NCBI GenBank assembly: GCA_036362985.1
Contig: JAYGXS010000001.1
Coordinates: 43,637,430-43,701,429 of the forward strand
Source of the DNA: Ligula intestinalis
Taxonomy: Eukaryota; Platyhelminthes; Cestoda; Diphyllobothriidea; Diphyllobothriidae
DNA length: 64,000 nt
Direction of reading: 5' to 3'
In this document: positions 34,901 through 47,500 of the stretch, in pieces
How positions within the stretch are numbered: position 1 is the stretch's first letter
Layout: each line of letters opens with the position of its first letter
Position numbers and translations under genes: made by a program
Notes under the pieces: generated by a model
What the model saw: only the letters and a program-made list of their open reading frames with translations
Databases searched by the model: none
What the model was told of the DNA's origin: nothing

Positions 34901-35541
34901 CGTTGTCGACACCCACTCAGCCGGCGTCTGGATAAAAATGCATGGAAAACCTTCAGGAGAGATTGTACTTCTCTGAGCCTGCCTCAGGAAGTGTCTACAG
35001 CGATCTCGGAGAAAATTTGGGTGACAAACTATGGTTTTGGTTAACCAACGTCAACAGCTCCTCGCCAAATGTCGCTTCGATAACCTGATTCAAATAAGTC
35101 GATGAGGTGGTCGCTTGAAGATGCATGTTGCCCAGTCCAGTAAGTTCAGACACCGAAAACAAACGATATATCACGATAAGAGGATCCCTCAATTGGTTCT
35201 TGCAACTGTAAGTAGAAAGCTTCTTTGTCAAGCTGGTTGATGGAGCGTCACAGAGAGCTCAGTAACGCGCCTCGTAATCGGTAATTGACTGGTCCCCCCA
35301 CAGGCAAGGCACGAATCGTCTGTTGCAGGAGGGTGATCGCTACACCGTGTCCATCAGAGGAGTCGCACGAGGCATTTTCGTAGAGGGTGATGGGGGATAA
35401 AAAGGTTTTCACAGAGTCTGAAATACAATGCATAAAGAAGAAGGAACTGACATACCGCAAGAAACGCTCGTAGAGGTGTCCCGAAGCCAGGGAAAAAATG
35501 TTGATGGTTTCGCGAGTGACATTTTTGGGCTGCTCGGGACC
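31914..35541 (-). CDS. UGGT1: UGGT GT24 catalytic-domain exons and repeat tail
   Basis: This is the glycosyltransferase family 24 domain. Exon 35456-35541 has [17 protein letters not shown]. Exon 33098-33365 has [22 protein letters not shown] and V-D-A-D-Q, whose D-A-D is the metal and UDP-sugar binding motif. Exon 32450-32752 has G-Y-T-P-F-C-D-S-R and N-L-D-Q-D-L-P-N-N, the second conserved acidic motif. Exon 31914-32330 has [11 protein letters not shown] and [12 protein letters not shown]. These residues are intact, so the enzyme is probably active. The last exon then reads through four 10-residue repeats to a TAA at 31914 without a KDEL-like ending. A GTGCGT donor at 31938-31939 could remove the last residues and join a further small exon that I could not find. 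Confidence 0.93.
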
Positions 35542-38500
35542 CTTAAAACAGGTTAGCCGAGAGCGTATCACATCCATCCAACTAGAAAATGGGGAAACGG
35601 GAATAACTATTATGATGGGGTTTTGTTGACCAAAATTTGGTAGGTAGAGGATCTTCACAAATATTTTGTTGATAGTACCCGAAGGAATGGGGAATTTCGA
35701 TATGGCAGACAAGTGAATGGAAATCATTGAATGGAGTTAGGCCTAGTACGTTCAGCTTTTATCGATATTCAGGAGGTCCAGGGTTTTATGGCCAAAATTG
35801 GGGCATTCCTCAAAGGAAAGGCTTTCAGAGACATAACATATAAACGTTGTTTTATATTTTCGACAGTCACCAGTGGGGTTTACAGAGCGACGGAGCATGT
35901 TCCTTATGGAAACAATGGCTGATTTTACGCAGTTAAATCAATCAAAAGGTGGAAAAAACAAATTATCATATGAAAATGACAAATAGCAGTATGCAATGGC
36001 CTTTAACATTTTTAATAGTTCACTATGAAGGGCAAGAAGGGTCACAGAGGCGATGCTACACCACCCAATCAGCACATTTGTCACATGCATACCAGAATTG
36101 AAAATAAGGCAAGACAAGGCCGTGGCGTCTCCGAATCAGCGACACTTGGAAGTTACCAAGACACCTGAATAGTGTTAGATTAACTCATGGTATGAAGGCG
36201 TATAAATGAGTCAGCTAGCAACCGCTTACCCTAATGGTAATGTTCCGGAACCAAAGGAGAGAGTGGTTCCAGTGGAACAATGGTCCCACTTTCGTTCCAC
36301 TGCGCCGTGATTGCGTATATGGGCGGTATTCCGTGCACTGGCCCGGGTAGTCTACAAGGTGTCATCGAAATCGATGGTCGAACACCCACACACAAGCTCC
36401 CACGTCCACCTGAGAAAAACTCTACGCGCATGCACGCCTCCTGCATTTGCTACCCCCCCCCCCTCTCCAAATGCGGTGCCTGGATCGATGACTTGCTCTG
36501 GCAAATTTTGCCGGCGTATGCCTAGGGCGAAAAACCCATGCTCAGGGCACACACGTTCAAATAGGGGGGAGGGGTGTAGGGGGCGACTATAGTCTCAGGT
36601 GGACGTGGGAGCTTGTGTGTGGGTGGTCGACCATCGATTTCGATGACGGCTTGTAGACTACCCCGGCCAGTGCACGGAATACGGCCCATATACACAATCA
36701 CGGCGCAGTGGAACGAAAGTGGGACCATTGTTCCACTGGAACCACTCTCTCCTTTGGTTCCGGAACATTGCCATTAGGGTAGTTTTAGACAGCAACAGGC
36801 TCTACCAGCGCCAATGGCTAAAATTTTCATGTAGGCATAAATTATAGGCAAGCTGAAAATGACGCCTGCAAGCAAAGTCATATTCATACAACTAGGACGA
36901 GTTTGAACTGTTAATCTGAATGCGCCTGCCAAAATTGATGAATAATTGCATCTGGTACTTGACGCACGTCCAAGGAAACCTGCTGCAACATCGGGCATAC
37001 TCACTGAGCCTGGATTTTTGGGTTATGTCTTGAGAAAAAAGGATCAAGACGGCGAAGTGTAGTCTGACGTGCAGTCGTGTCATTAGTATTTACCTTTACG
37101 GAAACAGACGCACCGCCCTTCCACCAATTGTCGTCATCGATGTAGACCATGACTGTTTAATATCCAGACGAGGATCTGAGCACACCGAGAATATATAGGG
37201 TTCCTCGACACAAGGTCGAATAAGGAGGAAAAAAGTTCATCAGGACTAGCTTGACACCCACCTGCCGAGAATATTCCAAAAAGCAGATAAGGTTCCGCTA
37301 TAGGAATTCTCGCCAACGACCTGGCTTTCCTCTTCGTCAGGCGTCGTTTGACCGTCAGCATCTACGTTGAGGACACTCTCCTTGAGGTGACCCGGCTTTT
37401 TTGCGACGTTAACGCGAATAATCTTTGGACGGAAACTGTCAATCACAACCGTAACCGATTCAGAGCCGACAGGGCTGTCTGCGTACTCATGGCTAAAACA
37501 AAGATGACCAATACATGTCAGTGAAATAAGCTGCATTGAGTATAACCCTTTTAAAAGGCACCATGACATTCGGCGAAAGATTCTGATAAAAACGCTTATG
37601 CTGCCGTATAAAGTATAGATTATGCTCTAGTTCATTGAATGCCGTGACGAAAATGTCAATGGATAGTACGGCATACATGTGTTGTTGTTATTTTTTGTTA
37701 AGTTGATTTGAGACGCAGAAAGTCACCTACTACAAGAATTTATTTCGAATCTGCTGTATGAAAGGTAAACCAACCGGATTTAGGCAAAATCTAGCGTAAT
37801 ATCATACCTAATTAATTTCTTAAGCTATGGATATTTCCAGTTCAAAACCTGTTGTCTGTTTGAGTTATGCTATAAACGGACACAAATATAAACAAGAAAC
37901 GCTTAAAATATTTTTTCTAAACACACACCGGAATTCGGATTTTACGTTTATTAAAATCTGGCTAAGAGGGGTATGCAAAGTTGCAAATATCAAAAAACAA
38001 GGACCAGATTCGATTTTGCATATTTATAGCGTTTTAGGCCATAACAGCAGTAATAAACTTACTTAACAGTTAGTTTGTCTTACCAAACCGTAAATTAGAA
38101 GACGTACACAAATAGATACATATATTCAGTATTCACGAAATGTTGGCATTTTTCTGTCAAGCAGTGCAATAAAAATGTCCAGACAGTTTTACCTACAGCC
38201 GACTACGGGAATTAGCAGCTCGATGGTTGCCGCGTGACGCTCAAGAAAGTACTTTCAATATGAGGAAGGCCACTCTGTGGGGAATAACTAACGATAGAAC
38301 CGTGACCAGATATAAACAGGGCGGACCAAAAGATTCCACAAGTAAACGACAGGACGGTTCTATTTGTCTTACACTAAAAATCATGTTAATATATCCGTTG
38401 AGAAAATTCGGAGGAGCATCTACCGCTATTTTCTGTGAACATCAGAAGGGAATTGATGTGGGAATTTGAAATTCGCCATCAAAAAGACCACAATTAGAGA

Positions 38501-41500
38501 ACAGTTTGTATTTGCTAAAATGGTTCATCAGAGGTCCATTTTACTTCGACGATGAGGTCATATTTGTGGACAAGTCTACGAAGTCGTCTTAGGCGGTCAT
38601 ATACATAAAGAACATTCTATGGGATAACACTACGCCGACTGCAACTTCCAAGCACGGTCAACGATTGACGGTTTGAATGGTCATCACTTTCGCAGACAAC
38701 AACCTGCTTCTTCACCTGCGGTCTCTAAACCATTTTTCATCATTTCGACAGCCCAAATATAAAATAACATCCACAACCAGTTTGTATTTAACAAAGAGAT
38801 GTGACACGAGGCAAAAAATCTCTTGATACAGGAAAAAGATGGATTTTGTGGTTAAAATCACGTTGAACGAATAAATAAAAATAAACTAGCCATCTCCATG
38901 TTTGGCAGACTTTATTTTGACCTAATTGTGGAAAATTCACGGCCTCGGTGGGAGTCGAATGCAAACGGCAGGGAAGGCGTTTGCGTAGCAAACGCTCTAG
39001 CGTTGAGCTGCGAGGCTCACCGTGCGTTGTGAATTTAATCACACTGCGGTCGAGTTGTTTGCCCAACTTTACTGCATGTATGGGATCCACCAATACGGAT
39101 GCAGTTAACTGACTGCCAGGCAGGATTTCCTAAGTCATCATCTAGGCTCCACCAGATGGACTACTAGGCTAACCTTGATTGTTGGTGTTGACGGATTTCA
39201 ATAATTCTAACGACCTAATTGTGGAAAATTCGCGGCTTCGAACTCACACAGCAGGGAAGGCTTTTGTGCAGCCAGTTAGAATAACTTAAGGGATTGTTAA
39301 TAAAGTCATTTGTTTAAATTTTGGACCTTGGCGAAAATTCTCTATTTTTTGTTTCACTATATATTTAATTTATAAACTAAACGATACCTTCTCTGTGTGA
39401 AAACACTTATTTCCCCAATTCTAAGAGACTTTGGAGGACGCGGCGCGGACTGATGTTGCGCCACAAGGAAACCGTGACATTTTACCAATTACCCCTTCCA
39501 CTATACCTACTTTAGTGCTAAGCCTAACTCCACGACCTCTTTCATGCCACTGATGGTGAGCACATGTAAAAGACAACAGGAAAATTAATGGATAATTAAT
39601 ATGGCGAACAAAACGGGTAACGCCTGATCAGACGGAATAGCAAGATCATGGCACGTGTCATGAAAGGTAGCAGCAGCGCCAAACCCCGCCATCACACCTT
39701 CCGGTGCCCTATTGAAGCATCGGATGTCGACGACCCATCTACTAACGTTGGGCGCCGGTAAAGTCTTCAATTTCGATAAAGATGACGAAGGCGAAATTTG
39801 CACGACCTCAGGAGAAATCACGAAGGACGCAAACAGTAAGCATCGAAACGCAAGCAATTGACTGAGATTTTCACTTAAACCTTCACAAAAAACATAACTT
39901 ACATTGGACAGAAAACTTGATTGAAAAGGAACAGATCAGTAAGGGAGAACATTGACGATAGAATAGTAATTTTGGTTGAGAGCCCCTCAAACTGACTCAG
40001 ATATAGAACTTGCATCGTAGAGAAAAGCTCTTCCGTGCAATCAGCATGGTTTCGGAGTAAGGTATGAAAATATCACCACTGAGGTTGGTGTGGGCTGAAG
40101 CAAAGGCTATACTTTTCGTAAAATTATGCGAATATGAAATCCGCTGGGGGGGCATCTGTTAGAGACGCACGCCACACAGGGAGTATTCTCTACTTACCTT
40201 GTCAGTTTATATATATCCTTTGATTTGCCCTTGCGAAGGTTCAGATACCAGGCACCAGGGTTTGCCTTCAGTTGGAAGTACCCCTTAAACCAGTAAAAGA
40301 GGAGGATTAAAAGAGAACTGGTCAGACAGTTGCAAACTTACGAAAAAAACGACTTTTTTGCAATTCTATGAATGACCAAAAAATAAATTCTGAGTAGACA
40401 GTTTTAATAATGAGACGCGGGTCTATTCAAGCCTACGCCAGCAAAACGAAGACCTGTTTCTGCTACTCATGTCTCCGATGATGAATCCGCGACGGCTGTC
40501 GAAACGTCAGGCGAATAAACATATTGTCCCAGCCATCGAGTCTTCTTCTCAAAACGAAGACAGCCTCGGACTTCTGGGATAGCAAGTATAAGCTGTAAAT
40601 GCTAAAGTTCGCGTCTCAGATGTTTGCATAAGTAAAGAAGAAGGCTAGTCGAACACCGGAATATTTTTTTACTGTTCTGAGCTCTAAAAACCCGTACAGG
40701 AGCAGGTCGTCAAATAATAGCAGCAGCAAAGTAGGCGATAATTAAAGGGAGCGTAAACCAACTAACTACCAATGACGCACGGCTTAAAGGCTCAGAAAAA
40801 TAAATAAACTGTTCCGATGCCTGACCAGCCTTCCCCTTTAGTCAGTATAAGGTGTGTTAAGGTACGCCTTCACTATCTGTACAGAGTTGACACAAGGGAA
40901 GTTTGAGTATGCTGGACCCTACAGCAGGCAGCATGCGCAATCATGAAGAGAAAGAGTGTGATTATCTTACCAAATTGGCCATAACGATGGTGTCATGCTT
41001 TTCCAGGTTATCGGCAGTACCTAAAGTGAACTGCAGCCCCCGCGGTGGCTGTCGAGTCGTCTCGTCCAGACAATGACCCTCCAACAAGAGATACTCCAGA
41101 GTAAACTCAGCGTCTACGACCTGGCTGCCAGTCCTGCTAGCAATGTCTGTCATGCGGATGTTATCCAGATCTTCCACAGTTTTTGTTGCGGCGACCATCC
41201 AGTTGTGTGGAGCGTCAATGGCTAGAGTGAGAAGGGACTTGCCCGGTAATTCCTCGAAATTCGCGGACGGCAGTGCGGCCTGACCCTTCTTGTCTAGTAT
41301 AGTTGGCTCCCACACGAAACGATAGAAGCTGAAGGAGGGAAAATTAAATAAAGACTAAGGGATGCGGAGGTCTGTAAAGGTCGAAAAAGAAGCTAGGAGG
41401 GAGAAAACCGGTGTCTCCAACTTCAGTGCTTGGGTAACAGACGAAATAAGGTTCTGTAATAGAATCATTAAGTAAAGAGAAGGATGGAATAGGCGAGGGG

Positions 41501-44500
41501 AAGACGGTGGACCACGTCGACATTGATATGACAGAAAATAATATCAAATAGTGGGATACAATTTTGTTTGGTTGAAGGCTGTTTTATATTTGATCAAGAT
41601 TGCTTTTGTGAAGCATCAAATTACATTACGTTATGTAGTCCTCTAGTATTTTGGAGTATTGGAAGACAAGTGGTGTCAGGAGGGTTTGCTCAAGATGATT
41701 TCAAAAAAGAATAAATTTAGGGTTTTTTTCTTCCTTACCCAAGTCTGTTACCTGGTTATTACTTTGCGAACACGGAGTGGAGTTGGAATGTTGGAACAAG
41801 TGAAAACATAAGGAAGGCTAAACTATGGTTAATTGAGTAATGTATAAACCGTGAAGCCCAAACCGGGAGGGTGGAGGAACCATCACAAGAGAGAGCACAT
41901 AGCACCACAAAACGCCAGACATCAAAAGAAGTCAGGCAATGAGACAAGCGTCGACAAAAGCCATGGTTACAGCATGCCTCGAGGCTGGGTGCCCACCCCA
42001 AGTCTGCCCAACCTATTTCGGTCGATCCTTTATTTGTTGGCAGACCTTTCCAAGGGATCTTTATCGACACACCAACTGATCATCTACTCGTCTAGGTCAG
42101 AAAGACTGCAAAGAGCCAGAGAGTGACAATGGGGAGTGAACAGGGGGAGAACGCAGCAAACAACTCACTTCTTCAGAGGCAAGTCTGAGAGTTCATGCTG
42201 GGGATTGAGAATAACGGTTATATTGCAGGGTAGCGCTTCTTGCAAAACGAGTAGAACGTGAGAGAGACGTTGTGCATCGCGAGAGGCAGGATCCACGATG
42301 GCTACTATGTCGTAGCTGAGACCGCTCGTAGTCGGCGGAACGCGGAAGGCGCTGGTTTTCATTTTCAGATTTTTAACTGCGATGCGATTGGTAGTCCCGT
42401 TCACAAAAATGCCCTCGGACGCCAACTATAAAGCAGAGTACATAAAAGCGATATATTTAAGTGGGATTTTTTTTAGAAAAAGGCGAGATATAAAAACACA
42501 AAAAGAGTCCAATGCAGAAGAAAAACGGAAACGAACACTCTTCGCGAAGGCTGATAGACGCCAGTTGGTGGACTCTAGCACTGATGACACGCGCCATACA
42601 AGTTCAGAAATGCGGCTAGTTGACGTGGCAGGCGGAAGGATTTTCTGAAGAGCACCAGCTAAACCCTCAGTGCCAGCAGACTTTGATATGTGCTCAGCAA
42701 GCCACAAATCCTCTTCAACAAACGATTCGTGCTCCTCCAGTGGACCATACACCTGGAAGACAAGAAAGTGGAGTTAGGACAAAGATGGTTTTTTGGAATT
42801 TGGTTGACCAGGGAATCGAATAATAACGGTACAAAACACTGGAGCGGATATAGAACGGAATATTATTTCCCTACCAGACATCAACTTGCTCAAGCATTGT
42901 AAAGCTGAAAACAGTCTACCGACAAATAATGGATGTCAGTAAGTTCAATTATTCGTTAACAAACGAAACTGTCTTCGGTTTTACGACGAAATATCTGGCC
43001 ATATCTGCGATTGAGGATTCGATTCCCTAGCTCTGCCTAATTTTAAAACAAAAGTGGCTGCTCATATGAACAAACATCTCAGTAACTTGTTCTTTTATCC
43101 CAGTAGATGATGATGATGAAAAGTTTATTTTGATGATAATATCAAACTTTCAGATAGCCCCACATAGGTTAGGACGACCTCCAATAAATGCTGTTGTTCG
43201 GCTATATATATTTCCGGACGCTAGACGCGATAAAAAGGCGCCTTTTATGTATGGTCCTTAACAGTCGTTAAGATAATTATACGGAGTGTTCGGTACGGTA
43301 ACAAACAAGTGCAATAGAGCATGCTTTAAAGTAGTTGTCATGTTCTACCGCACCGAATTCACGTTCGTTCTGGAAGTTAGCGTGCTAAATTTTCCCCAGA
43401 ATGTCGGGAAGCGCAGCATAGGAAGTTGGAATTGGGGTAAGTATAAGGCCTCAAAAGTAAAATGAGTTTTAAAAGAGATTTACTAAATTAGAAAAAAGGG
43501 TTGAGGCCCCCTGTGTGGTAAATACAGTAGAAAGAGGCTGAGAAAAAATCAAGGCAAACCGACAATGCTAAAACACAATGCAGGTCGCAAATAGGGATAG
43601 ATATCCCTTCCTGACAATGGAAAACACGATGATGAAATCGCATACGATGAGAGGCTATCTATATGGGTGATTAGGGTTTAATTTATTTGTGCTGAAGAAA
43701 GAACTAGTTTAGGAAACTAAAAGGATTAGCCGCATGGGAAGGGAAACACCGATGTGACACTGTAACTTAATACAAAACAGGCCCTAAAAATATACTAATG
43801 GACGATCTTCTGAGCGATGAATAACTCTGCAAATGAACAATACTTGGCTACATTTTCATGCAAACTTCTAATGTCAGTTCAGTGTTAGTTCATTCCCTGT
43901 CACCAGTGAAGCATGCTATCTCGTAGCCACTAGCCCTGCGAAACTAATACATTTCGGGCCAGTTGGATCCGGACCAAAAGTTTCCTGTTCACGCAACTAA
44001 TACAGACAATACAGATGAAGCAACTTGTTGTGAAATTCCAACTCGACTTAGCCGAAGGCAACAAAGCAAAAGGGGAACATAGCATGCATTGAAAGCATTG
44101 TGAATGTATGAAGGATATTCAGGGCCTGACGACGTACTCGGCCGTTAATGATGACTGCTCGCTGGCCCGGTTTGAGATGCAGAACCTTGCGACTAAATGC
44201 GGTGTGCAGGTCCATAATCCACTCAAAATCCATTTTTGAGAAGGCATCTAGGAATTTGGATTCTTCAAGCCCCTGAAATTATAATAAAGAATAATTAGTG
44301 ATTGGGTAATTTTTAAGTGCAATCGCACTCTGAATCCGGTAGTTTGTTAAGAGTGTCAGAGGAGCCAAGATCAGCCAACTCAGACAACAGCCCACCTGCA
44401 TCATAATGCGGATGGTTTCCAAGACCCACTGATTTACCAAATGAAGGGATACAATAGCCTAAAGAGAGATACAATAATCCACGGGTCTTAACTTAATTTA

Positions 44501-47500
44501 ACTCCAAGCGGTTTAAATGAGCAGGAGAACATCAATCGGTGTGATCGACTAAAGTTAGAGCAACCTCATAACCTGCTGCCTGATGGTTAGTGGCGGTTTG
44601 TAGGCCACGCCGATCCTGAACGGTTTCATGAGTCTTGCAATCGCCTCTGAGACATTCCTCCCATAGGGAATGGACAAACAGAACTTCAGTTTCTCCTCAG
44701 TTGAAACTTCAGAGTGGGACTTCCTGACACACCTTTGTAGGAAGGACTTCGGGTAACCATTGGCCTGAAATAGGGCATGTATGTACTTCCTCTTCTCCTT
44801 CCTCCCATCGTACTCACTTCAGTGTGTTTGAGCATTTTGGAAGAGAGTTCTGACGCAACTGCCTTTTTGACCGACGGGGTGGTTGCTCTTGAAGTGAAGG
44901 AGATTCGTCAACAGGCGAGCGGACGCACGCTCATCGGATACGGTCACAATACGAGGGGGCGGTCAGACGCGTTAATTCAAGGCCAGCGGAAGAGTAAGCG
45001 CTACACTCTGACAACGAGAACGAGTATGTTTTCGAAACGTCAGTATGAATACGATTTGTCCCCTCTTCGTCTTCATCTTCCGGGGTTGATAATGAACATG
45101 TTATGATATCTGGACACCGAATCTTTAGGCACATTACGCAGGCATGCGTGCCGGGCTCAGGGACTCATGTTCACGACATAACATAGGCAAGAGAGACCGG
45201 AATGGCTATTTCTTGCTTATTAGCCGTAATCAGTCAGTCCTACCCAATTCTAGATTTGGATCACTCGAATTTTGAACCCGGGACATTTGGTCATTGAGTG
45301 CAACACTCTAGCATTGCACCATAGACTTGTTGCTTTGTTAGTTGCGATCGGAAATATGATGGAAATAGGGTGCTCACCGATCTATCTGATTAGGGAAAAT
45401 AATTGTCCCGTTGTGCCTTGTAGCTCGTTCTAGGGTAATCCCAGACAGTTGCTTAACGACTTCAGACATATGATGGAGTGGAACCGACAAAAACAAATAG
45501 ACCGGATTGGCCATTTCTGGCTGATTAGCCGTCATCAGCCAAGATCGAACTGACCGCTTAAAGTGTGGGTAAGTAAACAACTTCAAAACTACATAAATTA
45601 GCATTAGATTAAATACCTGTTGGCAAATAGTACTTTTGAGATAACTCTTAGCTATGTCAATAAGTTTCTGCGGGCAATCTACTTCTAAACCAGTTCAAAA
45701 GTTCACTTGAAATTTCTTTAACCCCGGGGCCCTAATTCTGTCAAAGAAAGAACTTTGCTACGGACTGACTAGGCGTCACTAAAACGATCACTTTTCAACC
45801 TGTCTTCTATAAAATTGCTTAACTATTTTTTATCAAGACAAGGCATTTGAAACTTGTATGGAAAAAAAACGGAGTGGAAGCATGCAGCAGTAGAAAAAAA
45901 ACCTACTCCAACAGAAAGCTTGTTGAAGGCGGAGACATTGCGTCTTTCATTGAACACGCTGCGCATTTCACCGACTAACTTGATGGCAAAGTTTTTGGCT
46001 GCCATCATGTTCATATACTTAGGTGGGGACAAGTTGTCCTTGGCGGAGGTGAGCAGTTGTTCACTAGGATGCCCAGTTAGCAGGAGGGCCCGCATCAGCC
46101 AGTGTGGGTCTCCCCATTCGACAGGCCTGTGACGGCCCTCAGACTTGGTGCGGACAGAGGGGTTAAATAGGAAACCCAGGCGAGTGTTGGCAGAAGCCTG
46201 TTTTCGCATAAATCTGGCCGCCGAATCGAGCATGTCGAGGCTGGTAGTGGCAGGAGCGCCTTCGCTCGGCTCTAGGTCGCCAAGGACAACCCAGACAGTC
46301 GTAGGGCGGACGTTGTTTTCTAAATCTAGGGGAGGCATACAGCGTCTTAGCAGCGTTGAAAACAGAATTCAAGAGTGTGATGATGGAAAGCTAAATGATC
46401 AATCAGGAGCACTTTAAATGTTATCCACTTTACTTATTCATCTAACTTGTTCTGGCAATAGAGCTTGCACCACGTAGGAGAAACGTCACATCGAGGAGAA
46501 GGTTTCCCAAATTTTTAATTTAGTTGAGATTCGTTTTATGAAGGCAAAGGTCAGTCAACGCCTTTGAGCTCCCTATTGTTGACAGAGTGACTAAGAAATG
46601 CATCGATAGAGAAGCAAGTTTAAAAAAGAGGTTATTTCTATAATTGTAGAAGAAAACCGAAGGGCCGTCAGTTAGCCTAAAAGTTTAAATATACACGAAT
46701 ACTATAATAATTGTATGGATAATTGCTCGGTTGCGCAGGTGAATGATATGTTTGATGTATGCCTGGCTTGTTTTCAAATGAATCCACACAGGCGGAGAGA
46801 ATTAATTTTTCGGATAGAGCGTTCCACACTGCAACCACTCTCTAACTGAAGAAAACATTGTTTCCATCGATCCTTTCTTTGCCAATAAAAGCGAACATAT
46901 GAGTCCTAGGAAGTAACTGAGAACAAGATGTGATCGCTGGGAAAAGGATTGTATGCGATTTACGTTCCGAAATCAGCCGCGGCTCCTTCCTCAGAGACAT
47001 AAATAGAAACAGTAGCGGAAACGGGTAACCCATGCAAAGGGAGTGGAATTATTCATGGAATATTCACCAGGATACCGCACACTTATGACAATTAACGACT
47101 CCTCTCTCTAGGGTGATTGCCCGCTTGTGTGCTAATGGCTTGGTGACCGGCGTGTGGGCCGTGACCTGCTGCACTTTTATCACACAAGGTGAAATTCAAT
47201 GTGATGATTGGCAAAAAAACCGCACCGAACCCAAATTTTGGCAAGCGATCCAGTAAGTCGAAAACATCTCGGAGGCCGTCGGCCGCCTTCTCGCACATAG
47301 GCCGGAAGCAACCATAAGGCATCAGATAATGAAACCGAAAGACCCACTACCACGGCAAGAAACTAATGGAGTCGTCTATAGGATCTGCTGGAGTTGCGGA
47401 CGAAGCAACAACGGACAAACAACCAGGGAACAAGGGATGCCAGCGTACGCAAAGGATGGAGGAAACAGATACGCGGTGGCTGACGCGAAAGCGAATGCGC

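Noticed and set aside
37259..37262. Donor GTGGGT at 37260-37261 for the UGGT exon
   Set aside because: It leaves phase 2, while the next exon (35541) must start in phase 0; the GT four bases further on fits both the phase and the family.
39585..39857. 90-residue minus-strand frame as a UGGT exon
   Set aside because: It lies between exons already joined in phase (40198 to 37492) and has no resemblance to the family; probably repeat-derived.
46338..46345. ATG or AAG acceptor as the start of a UGGT exon or a separate gene
   Set aside because: Only the acceptor ending at 46326 matches the phase of the exon at 51509, and the protein alignment needs no residues upstream of it.
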